A DNA stretch of 64,000 bases from RGIG7111 sp036839975 (GCA_036839975.1 DAISVU010000006.1:31881-95880); one strand, 5' to 3'. Shown: positions 9,678-19,112, numbered from the stretch's first letter. Notes: a model not told the origin generated them from the letters alone. Numbers and translations are program-made.

Positions 9678-10520
9678 ATGCTGCTTGGATTCGATGTGGG
9701 AAACTCCAATATAGTACTTGGGGTTTTCAAAGACGGAAAGCTGATTCAGAGTTGGAGAATGGAGACTGATAACAACAAAAGCTCTGATGAATACGGTATG
9801 CTGGTGCACCAGCTGTTTGAACACGAAGCTCTTAAATTCAATGATGTTAAAGATATTATCATATCGACCGTGGTGCCGTCTGTGCTGTATACATTGCAGC
9901 ACCTTGCGATAAAATATTTTCACAAGAAGGCTATCGTTATAGGACCGGGAGTCAAGACCGGCATACTTATCAAATATGACAATCCCAAACAGGTCGGAGC
10001 AGACCGCATTGTAAATGCAGTTGCGGCGCATTCAAAGTACAGAGGACCTCTGATAGTAATTGATTTCGGAACAGCGACTACTTTCTGCGCAATATCCGAA
10101 AAAGCCGAATATCTGGGAGGAAGCATAGCACCGGGATTGAAGATATCATCGGAAGCGCTTTTTGAAAAAACATCTAAACTGCCAAAGGTGGAACTGGAAG
10201 AACCGGGATCGACTATATGCAGGAATACGATTGAAAGTATGCAGGCGGGACTGGTATATGGCCATATGGGCATGGTTGACTTTATAATAAAGCGTATGAA
10301 GTCCGAGATCAGGCAGCAGTGCGGGAACAGACCTGCAAAAGTCATAGCCACGGGAGGACTTTCGAGCATGATCGAAGCGGGGATCGATTCGATCGATTAT
10401 GTTGACAAGATGCTTACATTGGAAGGCCTCGCAATAATATATGAAAAGAATCGCAGAGATCACAGAAATGATATAAAAAATACTGAAGATTATGAAAGGT
10501 ATAGCGGTGACCATTCGTGA
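9678..10520 (+). CDS. coaX: Type III pantothenate kinase
   Basis: Catalyses the first step of coenzyme A synthesis, pantothenate to 4'-phosphopantothenate, in the cytosol. ASKHA-fold motifs: phosphate loop FDVGNSNIVLGVF at the start, substrate/metal motif VGADRIVNA and IDFGTATTF, then SIAPGLKISSEALF. Length is 280 residues, slightly over the usual 255-260, the excess being a basic C-terminal extension. Two in-frame ATGs occur at 9672 and 9678; GGGGAGG at 9662-9668 is correctly spaced only for 9678. The 3' end overlaps the following dus gene by 29 bp if that gene starts at its first ATG. Confidence 0.93.
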   Translation: MLLGFDVGNSNIVLGVFKDGKLIQSWRMETDNNKSSDEYGMLVHQLFEHEALKFNDVKDIIISTVVPSVLYTLQHLAIKYFHKKAIVIGPGVKTGILIKYDNPKQVGADRIVNAVAAHSKYRGPLIVIDFGTATTFCAISEKAEYLGGSIAPGLKISSEALFEKTSKLPKVELEEPGSTICRNTIESMQAGLVYGHMGMVDFIIKRMKSEIRQQCGNRPAKVIATGGLSSMIEAGIDSIDYVDKMLTLEGLAIIYEKNRRDHRNDIKNTEDYERYSGDHS

Positions 10521-11664
10521 CGATGTAGCTATGCGTGAATTTATCCGTAATGATGCAGCTGATACAGGAGATCTCCACATAGGCGGAGTAAAACTTGATA
10601 ACCCGTTCCTGCTCGCTCCGCTTGCGGGAATAACAGACGCACCCATGAGAGGTATCTGCAAGGCTCAGGGTGCGGCTTTAGTATATACGGAAATGGTCAG
10701 CTGCAAAGGCATGTGGTACCATGACAAAAATACAGAGCATCTGCTCATGACTACTGAAGATGAAAAGCCGGTGGCATTTCAGATATTCGGAAAAGAACCG
10801 GATATGTTTGAATTTACTGTACGCGAATTTTACAGTCATGAAAATGCTGTTATCGACATAAACATGGGATGCCCCGTACCGAAGATAGTCAAAAATGGTG
10901 AAGGTGCAGCGCTGCTTAAAGATCTCGATCTCATATATGAGATCGTATCGTCGGCTGTTAATGCATCTGAAAAGGCTGCGGCCGAAAAAGGCAGGCAAGT
11001 AATCTCTGAACATGCGAAAACCAAAGGCGGAACATATGACGGAGCAGCTACGGAGAGGCGGCCGGGTATATCTGTGAAGCCGGTGACTGCTAAAATACGT
11101 ACAGGATGGGACAGCAATCATACAGTGGCGGTCGAAGCGGCAAAAACTTTAGAAGCGGCGGGCGCTGCGGCAGTAGCGGTACATGGGAGAACGCGAGAGC
11201 AGTATTACAAAGGCAAGGCGGACTGGGATCAGATACGCAAGGTCAAAGAAGCGGTAAATATCCCGGTAATAGGCAACGGCGATGTTTTCTGCGGGAAGGA
11301 TGCTTTGGATATGATGCGGCATACGGGGTGTGATATGGTTATGATCGCGCGCGGAGCACTGGGCAACCCCTGGATATTTAAAGAAGCCGTGGCGATGTGG
11401 TCAGGAGAAGAAGTGCCGCCGCGACCTGCATTCAATGAAAAAGTCGATATGATGATTCATCATTTGGAGAGACTTGTTGAGGCAAAGGGTGAGTATGCGG
11501 CAGTGCGCGAGATGCGAAAGCATGCGGGCTGGTACCTAAAAGGCATATACGGTGCGGCATCCGCACGGCAAAGAATAAATCAGATTACTTCCGCTGAAGA
11601 AATGAGTGCGGAATTTAAAAGTTACAAAAAAAGTAGGCGGAGAAGATCACAGGTGCCGGAGTAA
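10492..11664 (+). CDS. dus: tRNA-dihydrouridine synthase (DusB-like)
   Basis: FMN enzyme that reduces specific uridines in tRNA to dihydrouridine. It shows NPFLLAPLAGITDAPMR (FMN/substrate loop), the catalytic cysteine in NMGCPVPKIV, KIRTGWD, VHGRTREQYYKG, IGNGDVF and GRGALGNPW-type phosphate binding (ARGALGNPWIF). A roughly 35-residue insertion (~163-197) rich in Ala, Lys and Gly separates the catalytic-cysteine helix from KIRTGWD. Start is uncertain: ATG 10492 overlaps coaX by 29 bp, and ATG 10531 would remove 13 residues before the conserved region. Neither has a strong ribosome site, which suggests coupling to coaX. Confidence 0.9.
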   Translation: MKGIAVTIRDDVAMREFIRNDAADTGDLHIGGVKLDNPFLLAPLAGITDAPMRGICKAQGAALVYTEMVSCKGMWYHDKNTEHLLMTTEDEKPVAFQIFGKEPDMFEFTVREFYSHENAVIDINMGCPVPKIVKNGEGAALLKDLDLIYEIVSSAVNASEKAAAEKGRQVISEHAKTKGGTYDGAATERRPGISVKPVTAKIRTGWDSNHTVAVEAAKTLEAAGAAAVAVHGRTREQYYKGKADWDQIRKVKEAVNIPVIGNGDVFCGKDALDMMRHTGCDMVMIARGALGNPWIFKEAVAMWSGEEVPPRPAFNEKVDMMIHHLERLVEAKGEYAAVREMRKHAGWYLKGIYGAASARQRINQITSAEEMSAEFKSYKKSRRRRSQVPE

Positions 11665-11712
11665 ACTTTATGCAGTCGTTGTTTATAATAGTTCGACAGT
11701 ATGTCTGCGGAT

Positions 11713-12282
11713 CTACAGAGGCGGAAGCTGAGAACGTATGAAGTCTGCAATGAATTTCTGCCCCGCGACAGTCGGGTGTACACCGTCAACGAAATCACTG
11801 CAGGCTTTGAATCCCTCCTGCAGATCGATTACCTGACAGCCGGACTCTTCAGCATAGTCTTTCATAAGTGCAGCAAGCTGTTTCAGTTTGACGCAAGCTG
11901 TCTCATAGTCTGCCGGGATCCAGCTTGCTGAAGCTTTTTCGGGATCGCACAGTATCGGAGTCAGAAGTATCATGCGGCCGCCTTGCACCGTTACAGCTTC
12001 AGATAACTCTTTTATATCTTTCATGCATTTTTCAACAGTTGAACTGCCCATTATGAAGTCATTGCTTCCGGTAAGAAGCATTACGCATCCGGGGTGTTTT
12101 GACAGCACGTCATGTTCAAAACGATATTTCATTCCGGCTGTAGTGTCCCCGTTGACGCCCTTGTTGATCACATTATAATCCGTGGTATCACGAAGAATAC
12201 TCGAAAAACTCTGGCTTCGCCTGTGTGGAAATCCGTTGACTATGCTGTTGCCTATGCAGACCAAAATGTTGTTGTTGCTCAT
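11713..12282 (-). CDS. SGNH/GDSL-type hydrolase
   Basis: A 189-residue esterase/lipase-like hydrolase of the SGNH superfamily. Block I reads CIGNSIVNG, with Asn in place of the usual Asp before the nucleophilic Ser; block II Gly is in NKGVNGDTT; block III is GSNDF; block V is DGVHPT with the Asp-His pair. There is no signal peptide, so it is probably cytosolic. Substrate unknown. The frame could extend 31 codons upstream, but the ATG at 12282 has a GGGAG ribosome site 9 nt before it and starts directly at the conserved core. It is transcribed convergently with dus. Confidence 0.85.
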   Translation of the reverse strand: MSNNNILVCIGNSIVNGFPHRRSQSFSSILRDTTDYNVINKGVNGDTTAGMKYRFEHDVLSKHPGCVMLLTGSNDFIMGSSTVEKCMKDIKELSEAVTVQGGRMILLTPILCDPEKASASWIPADYETACVKLKQLAALMKDYAEESGCQVIDLQEGFKACSDFVDGVHPTVAGQKFIADFIRSQLPPL

Positions 12283-12346
12283 TTTAAAAATCTCCCGGTG
12301 GATATAAGTTATGCTGCTTCCAGTATAACGGCTGAATATGTGGAAT

Positions 12347-12375
12347 ATTATATACTGTTCTATGCGGCAAAACAA
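12347..12375 (-). promoter_or_regulatory. Probable sigma-A promoter of the SGNH hydrolase gene
   Basis: On the minus strand, TTGTTT (-35) and TATAAT (-10) are separated by 17 bp, about 65 bp upstream of the chosen start. The -10 is perfect and the spacing ideal. Confidence 0.55.
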
Positions 12376-12422
12376 CGGTATCCTTGACTTTGAATATATC
12401 GTAGAATAAAATTATCATGCAG

Positions 12423-12450
12423 TTAAATCACGGCGCATCATTTGTATAAT
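12423..12450 (+). promoter_or_regulatory. Possible promoter of nadE
   Basis: A perfect TATAAT at 12445-12450 lies 66 bp before the nadE start. The -35 is poor (TTAAAT at 16 bp), so only the -10 is well supported. The 12283-12516 gap holds this and the divergent promoter of the hydrolase, and no other gene. Confidence 0.4.
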
Positions 12451-12516
12451 AAATGGGTGTATTTGTTTTTTAGCTGCATAATATTTATATCCTGCCTGTT
12501 TTGAAAGGAGACAAAG

Positions 12517-14502
12517 ATGACAGCTGTACTGGGAATGATAAAAGTCGGCGCTGCCGTGCCGGTACTGAAAGTGGCGGATACTGATTTTAACAGTGATGAG
12601 ATCATAAGAATAATAAAAGAATCTGAAAAAGAAGAAACCGGCGTTCTGCTCTTCCCTGAGCTTTGCATCACCGGGTACAGCTGCGGGGATCTGTTCTATC
12701 AGGATCAGCTTTATAACAAACAGCTTGAGGCTCTTGAAAATATCACTAAAGCGACGGAGAGCATTGACGTGACAGTGATAGCGGGGTTTTACCTGCATAT
12801 CAAAAACGATTTGTACAACTGCGCTGCAGTGATTCAGCACGGTGAAATAAAAGGGGTAGTGCCGAAGATGTTTATGCCGAATTCGGAGGAGTTCTATGAG
12901 GCGAGATGGTTCGCTTCAGGCCTTGATATTTCGGAACAGACAGATACCGTAAATGTAAATGATTGTGAAGTGCCGTTTGGCAATTTGATTTTTGAAGATT
13001 TAAAAAACAGATTTTCTTTTGGAATAGAGATTTGCGAGGATCTGTGGCTCCCGATTTCACCGGGGTCACAGTTGGTATTGAGCGGCGCGCAGGTACTGTT
13101 CAATCCGTCAGCGAGCAATGAGACGATTGGAAAGTCCGAGTACAGACGAACTCTAGTTCTTTCTCAGAGCGGAAAGGGCATATGCGGATATGTATATACG
13201 TCATCGGGAGTAACAGAATCGACGACTGACGTTGTATTCATAGGACACAGCATGGCAGCGGAAAACGGTATAATGCTGGCGGAAAACAAAGAGTGTTATA
13301 GCCGTGAAAGCACTGTTATATATACAGAGATAGATATAGACAAGATCAGATTTAAAAGACGGCATGAGCACAATTTCACCAAGTCGGGGAACGCCTATTG
13401 CAGTACATATTTTGAGAGCATAGTCATGGATACGATGAGATTTGCAGCTGATGCTGCAAATCTGACGCGCAACTTCAGTAAAACTCCGTTTGTACCCGCT
13501 GATGACGAGGAGATAAATAGCAGGTGCGAGGATATCTTCAATATTCAGGGAGCAGGGCTTGCCAAGAGGATCGATCATTCGCGCAGCAGAAAGTCAGTGG
13601 TCGGCATTTCCGGAGGCCTCGACTCCACACTTGCTTTGCTTGTAACTGTATACGCGCATAAGCTTTTGGGACGAAGTACCGGAGATATTGCGGCGGTGAC
13701 GATGCCCGGATTCGGAACGACAGGCATGACATACAACAACGCGCTTGCTTTGATGAGACTTCTGGGAACCGATGTGAGAGAGATTTCGATCTCGGATTCA
13801 GTGCTGCAACATTTTAAAGATGTGGGACAGAATAAAGATCTGCATGATGTCACATATGAAAATGCACAGGCGCGCGAACGCACACAGATACTGATGGATA
13901 TTGCGAATATGGAAGGAGGACTTGTTGTAGGAACAGGCGATCTTTCTGAACTGGCGCTCGGATGGTGCACATATAATGGAGACCATATGTCTATGTACGG
14001 CGTAAATGCGGGGGTACCGAAAACGCTGGTGAGTTTTGTCATTAAGTGGGTTATAGAAAACAGACTGCAGGGGCCTGATGAAGACCAGGGATTCAGTTCA
14101 GACAATAAAAAGCTTGCGGAGATACTGCAGGCGATCCTGGATACGCCGATTTCACCTGAGCTTCTGCCTCCGGATGAAAATGGAGAAATAGTTCAGAAAA
14201 CAGAAGACAAGGTAGGTCCGTATGAGCTTCATGATTTTTTCATATTCCATACGCTGCGCGCAGGCATGCCGCCTGCAAAACTCTTCCTTATTGCAAAGCG
14301 GGCTTTCAAAGGCGTGTATGATGATGCGGTGATCAATAAGTGGATGAATGTGTTTTACGGCAGATTTTTTTCGCAGCAGTTTAAGCGAAGCTGTCTTCCG
14401 GACGGACCTAAGGTTGGATCTGTAAGCCTTTCACCGCGGGGAGACTGGCGCATGCCGAGTGATGCGGAAGTGGCTGCCTGGATTGAAGAAACCTGGCGCT
14501 GA
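12517..14502 (+). CDS. nadE: Glutamine-dependent NAD+ synthetase
   Basis: Last step of NAD synthesis: amidation of deamido-NAD using ammonia from glutamine. The N-terminal nitrilase-like amidase domain (~1-290) shows the Glu-Lys-Cys triad in FPELCITGYS, VVPKMFMPN and GIEICEDLW. The C-terminal synthetase domain has the ATP pyrophosphatase loop GISGGLDSTLAL (~363-374) and GTGDLSELALGW. At 661 residues it is a complete two-domain enzyme. The ATG follows AAAGGAGA. The window also holds a nicotinate phosphoribosyltransferase gene at 35.6 kb, so two steps of the Preiss-Handler NAD salvage route are encoded here, unlinked. Confidence 0.96.
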   Translation: MTAVLGMIKVGAAVPVLKVADTDFNSDEIIRIIKESEKEETGVLLFPELCITGYSCGDLFYQDQLYNKQLEALENITKATESIDVTVIAGFYLHIKNDLYNCAAVIQHGEIKGVVPKMFMPNSEEFYEARWFASGLDISEQTDTVNVNDCEVPFGNLIFEDLKNRFSFGIEICEDLWLPISPGSQLVLSGAQVLFNPSASNETIGKSEYRRTLVLSQSGKGICGYVYTSSGVTESTTDVVFIGHSMAAENGIMLAENKECYSRESTVIYTEIDIDKIRFKRRHEHNFTKSGNAYCSTYFESIVMDTMRFAADAANLTRNFSKTPFVPADDEEINSRCEDIFNIQGAGLAKRIDHSRSRKSVVGISGGLDSTLALLVTVYAHKLLGRSTGDIAAVTMPGFGTTGMTYNNALALMRLLGTDVREISISDSVLQHFKDVGQNKDLHDVTYENAQARERTQILMDIANMEGGLVVGTGDLSELALGWCTYNGDHMSMYGVNAGVPKTLVSFVIKWVIENRLQGPDEDQGFSSDNKKLAEILQAILDTPISPELLPPDENGEIVQKTEDKVGPYELHDFFIFHTLRAGMPPAKLFLIAKRAFKGVYDDAVINKWMNVFYGRFFSQQFKRSCLPDGPKVGSVSLSPRGDWRMPSDAEVAAWIEETWR

Positions 14503-14559
14503 CCGCGGAGCACCCATGCATACTTAAATAAAAACAGCATAAATAACAAAAAACTGCCG

Positions 14560-14588
14560 ATCCGCAGCGACTTTGCAGGGCGGCGGAT
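14560..14588. terminator. Weak bidirectional terminator between nadE and the ferredoxin gene
   Basis: ATCCGC (14560-14565) pairs with GCGGAT (14583-14588) across a 17-nt loop. The plus strand continues TTTGTATTT. On the minus strand a T-rich run (CGGCAGTTTTTTG) follows. The stem is short, so confidence is limited. Confidence 0.4.
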
Positions 14589-14595
14589 TTTGTAT

Positions 14596-15474
14596 TTATA
14601 TGAACCACTTGTTTTCTGCCCTTCTTCTGCCGAAAACATTCTCAAGATCGGTTTTGTGGTATATAAGACCGGGATCTTCGAATGACTTTGCGCCTTTAGG
14701 GCATTTTTTTATACAGCCGCAGCATTTCATGCAGATGCCGGTTACATTCGAACAGTCGTTTTTATCGATAGAACCGAGGGGACACAAGTTAGCGCAGAGT
14801 CCACAGTTATCACACGCATCTGAAGTAAAAGGCTTGACTTTTCTGATATCGATGTGGTTCCCTTCGCTGTCGCGCGGCTTGTAATACGGCCCAGGGGGGT
14901 TGTTGCCGTCGACTTCTACAGGAGGGCAGCTGATACTTGTGGTATCGGCATCAGCTTTTGCGTCAGCGGAGCTGCGCACTGCCGGGGAAAAAGCATTGAT
15001 CGCTGTCAGTTTATCTGTTACAGCATCTATGAATGTATCGGCCTCTGCCATATCTTCGGCATCGGGTCTTCCTGCACCCAGTATCTCTGACATAGAGTGC
15101 TCTGCAGCAAATGCACCGCCTGCAACGGTGTGGAATTCGTCATTTTCCATAATATTTCTGAGTTCCACGAGCGTATCATCGAAAGATCTGCAACCGTACA
15201 TCACAATCGGTATGCCCAGAGCACCATTCCCCTGTAGTCCTTCAAGATATTTTAAGAGCAGGTTCGGAACTCTGCCTGCGATTACCGGCGTACCCAGTAC
15301 GACCAGATCCTCTTTTCCGAAAGCAATCGGATTTTTGCGCATGTCCAGTCTGGTAAAATCAAACACTTCGTATTCACATCCGGTCTTATCCGCGGTTGAT
15401 TTTGCCACATGGGTGACCATTTTTTCAGTTGTACCTGTACCGCTGAAGTACACAGCCCATATTTTTTTTATCAT
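14596..15474 (-). CDS. EFR1-family flavodoxin-ferredoxin fusion
   Basis: An electron-transfer protein typical of strict anaerobes. Residues ~1-150 form a flavodoxin-like fold (YFSGTGTTEKM binds FMN phosphate; VVLGTPVIAGRVPN). A variable Ala/Asp-rich linker follows. Residues ~215-265 carry two [4Fe-4S] clusters of the bacterial ferredoxin type (CDNCGLCANLCP and CMKCCGCIKKCP). The partner enzyme is unknown, and no redox enzyme is adjacent. The start lacks a strong ribosome site. The gene is convergent with nadE and divergent from the purine permease. Confidence 0.88.
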   Translation of the reverse strand: MIKKIWAVYFSGTGTTEKMVTHVAKSTADKTGCEYEVFDFTRLDMRKNPIAFGKEDLVVLGTPVIAGRVPNLLLKYLEGLQGNGALGIPIVMYGCRSFDDTLVELRNIMENDEFHTVAGGAFAAEHSMSEILGAGRPDAEDMAEADTFIDAVTDKLTAINAFSPAVRSSADAKADADTTSISCPPVEVDGNNPPGPYYKPRDSEGNHIDIRKVKPFTSDACDNCGLCANLCPLGSIDKNDCSNVTGICMKCCGCIKKCPKGAKSFEDPGLIYHKTDLENVFGRRRAENKWFI

Positions 15475-15591
15475 AAATTTATCGTGCGCAGCTGGTTTGA
15501 ATCACGAGGACTTATTGTGAAACTGTCATAGATATTTTATTTAAAGGTTGTTTTTTAGCCTCTTGTAAGCGCACTTCCTCTCGATACATGT

Positions 15592-15600
15592 ATTATAACA
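15592..15600 (-). promoter_or_regulatory. Possible extended -10 promoter of the EFR1 gene
   Basis: On the minus strand the sequence reads TGTTATAAT, a TGn-extended perfect -10, about 120 bp before the start. No good -35 is visible. Confidence 0.35.
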
Positions 15601-15730
15601 TCCTCCGGCGCAAAAGTGCCACTGTTCTGTAAACATAGCAGTATGCATTGTTCGGAAGTAGTATTTTTACTGCAAACTCCTGCTTTTTTAATATAAATGG
15701 CCGGCAAAGCATGAATGCAGCCGAAAAAAA

Positions 15731-15759
15731 TTACAAAAACCGTACATCTGATGTATAAT
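15731..15759 (+). promoter_or_regulatory. Sigma-A promoter of the purine permease operon
   Basis: TTACAA at 15731-15736 and TATAAT at 15754-15759 are spaced by exactly 17 bp and lie 41 bp before the start of the permease. The leader is too short to hold a purine riboswitch, and none of its conserved core is visible. Otherwise the 15475-15800 gap holds only the EFR1 promoter candidate. Confidence 0.7.
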
Positions 15760-15800
15760 GGTTTTGTATATTGTTATTTTATATTATTTGGGAGGAATTC

Positions 15801-17162
15801 ATGAAAAAATTTTTTAAGCTCGATGAGCTACAAACCACTGTCAGAACAGAGGTAGTTGCAGGTATTACGACCTTTCTTTCCATGGTATATATACTTGCAG
15901 TAAATCCTAACATTCTGCAGGACGCAGGACTCGGTCCTGCAGGAGTGTTTACGGCAACGGCTGTGTCCGCCGCTTTTGCAACACTGATCATGGCTTTTCT
16001 GGCAAATTATCCGGTAGCGCTTGCAAGCGGTATGGGGCTGAACGCCTATTTCACATATTCTGTCTGCGTGCCGATGGCAAGAGCCGGCATTCAGGATCCA
16101 TGGAAAATAGCGCTTACGGCGGTATTGGTCGAGGGTATTATTTTTATTCTTTTGACATTTTGTAAATTCAGACAGGCACTTGTAAACGATGTTCCAAGAA
16201 ATCTTAAGCTCGGTATAACGGCAGGGATAGGACTGTTTATTGCCATTGTAGGCCTTAAAAGCGCAGGTATTGTAGTTGCAAATACTGATACGCTTCTTGC
16301 GTTCGGTGATATAAAATCACCGCAGGTGGCACTCGCGCTTACAGGGATTGTAATCACCGTCATCCTTTATCATTACAAGGTAACTGGATACATACTCTGG
16401 GCTATCCTCTTAACATGGGGGATGGGAATGCTGGCGCAGGCCGGCGGATGGTATCATGTTGATGTGGAAGCTAAGGCTTTTTCACTGTTCCCGGACTTTA
16501 CACAGGGTGTCCAGATAGCAGCACCACCGATATTCGGTTTTGATTTCGGATGGGTCGCTTCGCATGCTCTCGAATTTACAGTGATAGTATTTTCTTTCCT
16601 CTTTGTAGACTTGTTTGACACGGTCGGAACATTGATCGGTGTAGCAAACAAGGGGGGGCTGGTAGACGAAGAAGGAAATCTCCCGAGAGCGGGCCGCGCC
16701 CTAATGTCTGATGCAATAGGCACGATCTTCGGCGCATGTATCGGAACCAGTACGGTAACGAGTTATGTGGAGTCAAGTGCCGGCGTAGCGGTAGGCGGAC
16801 GCAGCGGTCTTACCGCAGTGGTAACGGGACTTATGTTCATAGTTGCGTTGCCTCTTTCACCGGTATTCCTGGCTATCCCCGGATTTGCCACGGCACCTGC
16901 TTTAATATTCGTGGGACTTTTGATGGTGTCGGCAGTAAAAGAAATGGATTTTGCCGATGATGCCGCAGGCATGATCGGCGGATATCTTGCACTGATCATG
17001 ATGCCGTTCACATATTCCATAGCAAACGGTATAATGTTCGGATTTGTGGCATACGTGATCGTTCGCCTATTCCAGGGCAAGGCGAAAGAAATGCACTGGG
17101 TTATGTGGATATCGTTTGTTCTGTTCGTAATAAGACTGATACAGCTGGCAGTGCAGGGATAA
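15801..17162 (+). CDS. NCS2-family purine (adenine/guanine/hypoxanthine) permease, AzgA type
   Basis: A polytopic inner-membrane proton symporter for purine bases. It has about 12-13 hydrophobic segments and the AzgA/PbuG/PbuO signatures: GITTFLSMVYILAVNP near the N-terminus, ASGMGLNAYF, FVDLFDTVGTLIG and the GTSTVTSYVESSAG stretch. Length is 453 residues from the ATG at 15801, which has a perfectly placed GGGAGG; the open frame extends 10 codons further upstream without support. The following phosphoribosyltransferase gene suggests uptake coupled to conversion of the base to a nucleotide. Confidence 0.93.
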   Translation: MKKFFKLDELQTTVRTEVVAGITTFLSMVYILAVNPNILQDAGLGPAGVFTATAVSAAFATLIMAFLANYPVALASGMGLNAYFTYSVCVPMARAGIQDPWKIALTAVLVEGIIFILLTFCKFRQALVNDVPRNLKLGITAGIGLFIAIVGLKSAGIVVANTDTLLAFGDIKSPQVALALTGIVITVILYHYKVTGYILWAILLTWGMGMLAQAGGWYHVDVEAKAFSLFPDFTQGVQIAAPPIFGFDFGWVASHALEFTVIVFSFLFVDLFDTVGTLIGVANKGGLVDEEGNLPRAGRALMSDAIGTIFGACIGTSTVTSYVESSAGVAVGGRSGLTAVVTGLMFIVALPLSPVFLAIPGFATAPALIFVGLLMVSAVKEMDFADDAAGMIGGYLALIMMPFTYSIANGIMFGFVAYVIVRLFQGKAKEMHWVMWISFVLFVIRLIQLAVQG

Positions 17163-17280
17163 ACGCATGTTTATGCATTTGCAGAAATAAACTGATGCGG
17201 CAAGTGTAAAACGGTGCAGGGATGTGACGTTGATATGTACAAACGCTGCAGGTTCAAAATATAAAAAGGGAGCATTTGAC

Positions 17281-17835
17281 ATGGAATATGAAATGGAGAT
17301 AGCAGGGCTTAAGCGCAGACTGCCGCTTTTTTCTATAAGTGAAGATACGTGCATAGCGGCTTTTATAATGTTCGGTGATGTTGAAATAACGAAAGCGGCG
17401 GCAAGAGAACTTTTAATAAGGGCGCCGGAATTCGATATCCTTTTTACAGCAGAAGCCAAGAGCATACCACTGGTATATGAAATGGCGCGGCAGGCAGGGA
17501 TGAACAGGTTTGTAATTGCCCGCAAGACACCGAAGCTGTACATGAAAGACATAATAAGATCGGACTTTGGATCGATAACGACCCCGGGAAGTCAGGCGCT
17601 GTGCATAGGCAGCGACGATGCCGAGCTTCTTAAAGGAAAACGTGTGCTTATTGTTGACGATGTAACAAGTACCGGTGAATCTCTGATGACTATGGAATAC
17701 CTTGTCAAAGAGGCGGGCGGCATCATTGTGGCAAAAATGTCCGTGTTGGCAGAAGGGGATTCGATGGAGCGCAATGATATTATCACGCTTGAAAAACTCC
17801 CGTTGTTTAATTCGGACGGTACAGTCAAAAAATGA
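17281..17835 (+). CDS. Purine-type phosphoribosyltransferase family protein
   Basis: A 184-residue type I phosphoribosyltransferase. The PRPP-binding loop VLIVDDVTSTGESL (~residues 122-135) is intact, and an upstream AEAKSIPLVYEMA segment resembles the pyrophosphate loop of adenine/xanthine enzymes. Its place 118 bp after a purine permease argues for purine salvage, but the base is not determinable. Translation most likely begins at ATG 17281 with AAGGGAG 11 nt upstream. Extra codons further upstream lack conservation and a ribosome site. Confidence 0.82.
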   Translation: MEYEMEIAGLKRRLPLFSISEDTCIAAFIMFGDVEITKAAARELLIRAPEFDILFTAEAKSIPLVYEMARQAGMNRFVIARKTPKLYMKDIIRSDFGSITTPGSQALCIGSDDAELLKGKRVLIVDDVTSTGESLMTMEYLVKEAGGIIVAKMSVLAEGDSMERNDIITLEKLPLFNSDGTVKK

Positions 17836-17861
17836 AGACAGAAAAACTCAGGCAGATAAAA

Positions 17862-17900
17862 ATGGAGAAAAATTGATTATAGATTTTCCTCCGTTTTTAT
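17862..17900. terminator. Bidirectional intrinsic terminator
   Basis: ATGGAGAAAAAT (17862-17873) pairs with ATTTTCCTCCGT (17883-17894) with one bulge and a 9-nt loop. The plus strand continues TTTTTATTT and the minus strand TTTTTATC, so it can end both the permease operon and the convergent gapA transcript. Confidence 0.75.
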
Positions 17901-18011
17901 TTCCGCTTTTATACGTTGCACCTTATTCGGGGAAGTCCGGTCAGGCGGCGCGGCATGAGCACAATAGCGGCTCGGGCAGGAAGCCTGGCGTAGAAATCGT
18001 GCAGCTGGACA

Positions 18012-19025
18012 CTAAAGCGCGCTCATGTGATTCAGAGTTCTTATAAGTTGTGATACATAGCTCATTTCATTGTCATACCATGATACGACACGTACTTCAT
18101 AGATGTCGTGAGCCGCCTTGCTAACAAGTGTTTGTGTTGCATCGAAAAGTGAGCCGAAACTCATGCCTATAACATCTGATGAAACGATTTCCTCGTCCGT
18201 GTATCCGAATGACTCGTCGGCAGTCTTTTTCATGGCAGTATTCACATCGTCCGCTGTGACGTTTACGGAAGATTTTACATTGGCATCGAGCAATGTGAGT
18301 GAACCTGATGCAACAGGAACTCTCTGCGCGGAGCCTGTAAGTTTTCCTGTAAGCTCAGGTATAACGAGGCCTATTGCTTTTGCTGCGCCTGATGAAGTCG
18401 GAACGATATTGACTGCGCCGCCGCGTGCTCTTCTCAAGTCGCCTTTCTTATGCGGTCCGTCAAGTATCATCTGATCGCCGGTGTAGGCGTGTATTGTAGT
18501 CATAAATCCGGAAACGACTTCGCTGTAGTCAGTCAGTGCTTTTGCCATTGGCGCCAGACAGTTAGTAGTGCATGAAGCTCCGGAAACGATGGTATCATCT
18601 TTTGTAAGAATATCATGATTTGTGCCGTATACGACAGTAGGGACATCATTACCCGCAGGGGCTGATATCAGGACTTTCTTCGCTCCTGCATCGATGTGTG
18701 CCTGTGATTTGTCCCGGGCAGCGAAAAAACCGGTGCATTCTAGCACTATGTCTATTCCAAGGTCGCCCCACGGAAGGTTTTTCGGATCCGGTTCACTGAA
18801 GATATTGATCTTAGTGCCATCTACAGTAATCGAGCTGTCATCGTTGGCGATCTTGTGATCATCGGAATAACGACCCTGGACGCTGTCGTATTTGAGCAGG
18901 TGTGCAAGCATCCCCGGATCTGCAAGGTCGTTGATAGCTGTGATTCCATAGTTGTCATCCTCAAACATTTTGCGGAAGGCGAGTCTGCCTATCCTTCCAA
19001 ATCCGTTAATTGCGACTTTTATCAT
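18012..19025 (-). CDS. gapA: Type I glyceraldehyde-3-phosphate dehydrogenase
   Basis: Glycolytic NAD-dependent oxidation of glyceraldehyde-3-phosphate. The protein starts with the Rossmann motif INGFGRIGR. The catalytic cysteine is Cys152 in SGASCTTNC, with its histidine partner in the following region (GFMTTIHAYTGDQ). The 337-residue length is standard. The ATG has a near-perfect AAGGAGGT. It stands alone: no pgk, tpi or cggR is adjacent, unlike the common glycolytic operon. A candidate promoter lies 60-90 bp upstream. Confidence 0.97.
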   Translation of the reverse strand: MIKVAINGFGRIGRLAFRKMFEDDNYGITAINDLADPGMLAHLLKYDSVQGRYSDDHKIANDDSSITVDGTKINIFSEPDPKNLPWGDLGIDIVLECTGFFAARDKSQAHIDAGAKKVLISAPAGNDVPTVVYGTNHDILTKDDTIVSGASCTTNCLAPMAKALTDYSEVVSGFMTTIHAYTGDQMILDGPHKKGDLRRARGGAVNIVPTSSGAAKAIGLVIPELTGKLTGSAQRVPVASGSLTLLDANVKSSVNVTADDVNTAMKKTADESFGYTDEEIVSSDVIGMSFGSLFDATQTLVSKAAHDIYEVRVVSWYDNEMSYVSQLIRTLNHMSAL

Positions 19026-19083
19026 TTTGTTACCTCCTTAAGATAATCTCATACTTCTTCGGCAGTCTTAAAACCGAGTGCTT

Positions 19084-19112
19084 TTTATGCGACGGTATCA
19101 TCCTCTTGACAA
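19084..19112 (-). promoter_or_regulatory. Possible gapA promoter
   Basis: On the minus strand, TTGTCA (-35) and CATAAA (-10) are 17 bp apart. The -35 falls in the loop of an 8-bp perfect hairpin (19099-19123), which could be an operator. Confidence 0.4.

Noticed and set aside
11688..11696. TATAAT-like sequence between dus and the SGNH hydrolase gene on the plus strand
   Set aside because: It would drive only antisense RNA into the convergent gene, and no -35 is present.
15601..15800. Purine riboswitch before the purine permease
   Set aside because: The promoter at 15731-15759 leaves too short a leader, and the conserved riboswitch core is absent.
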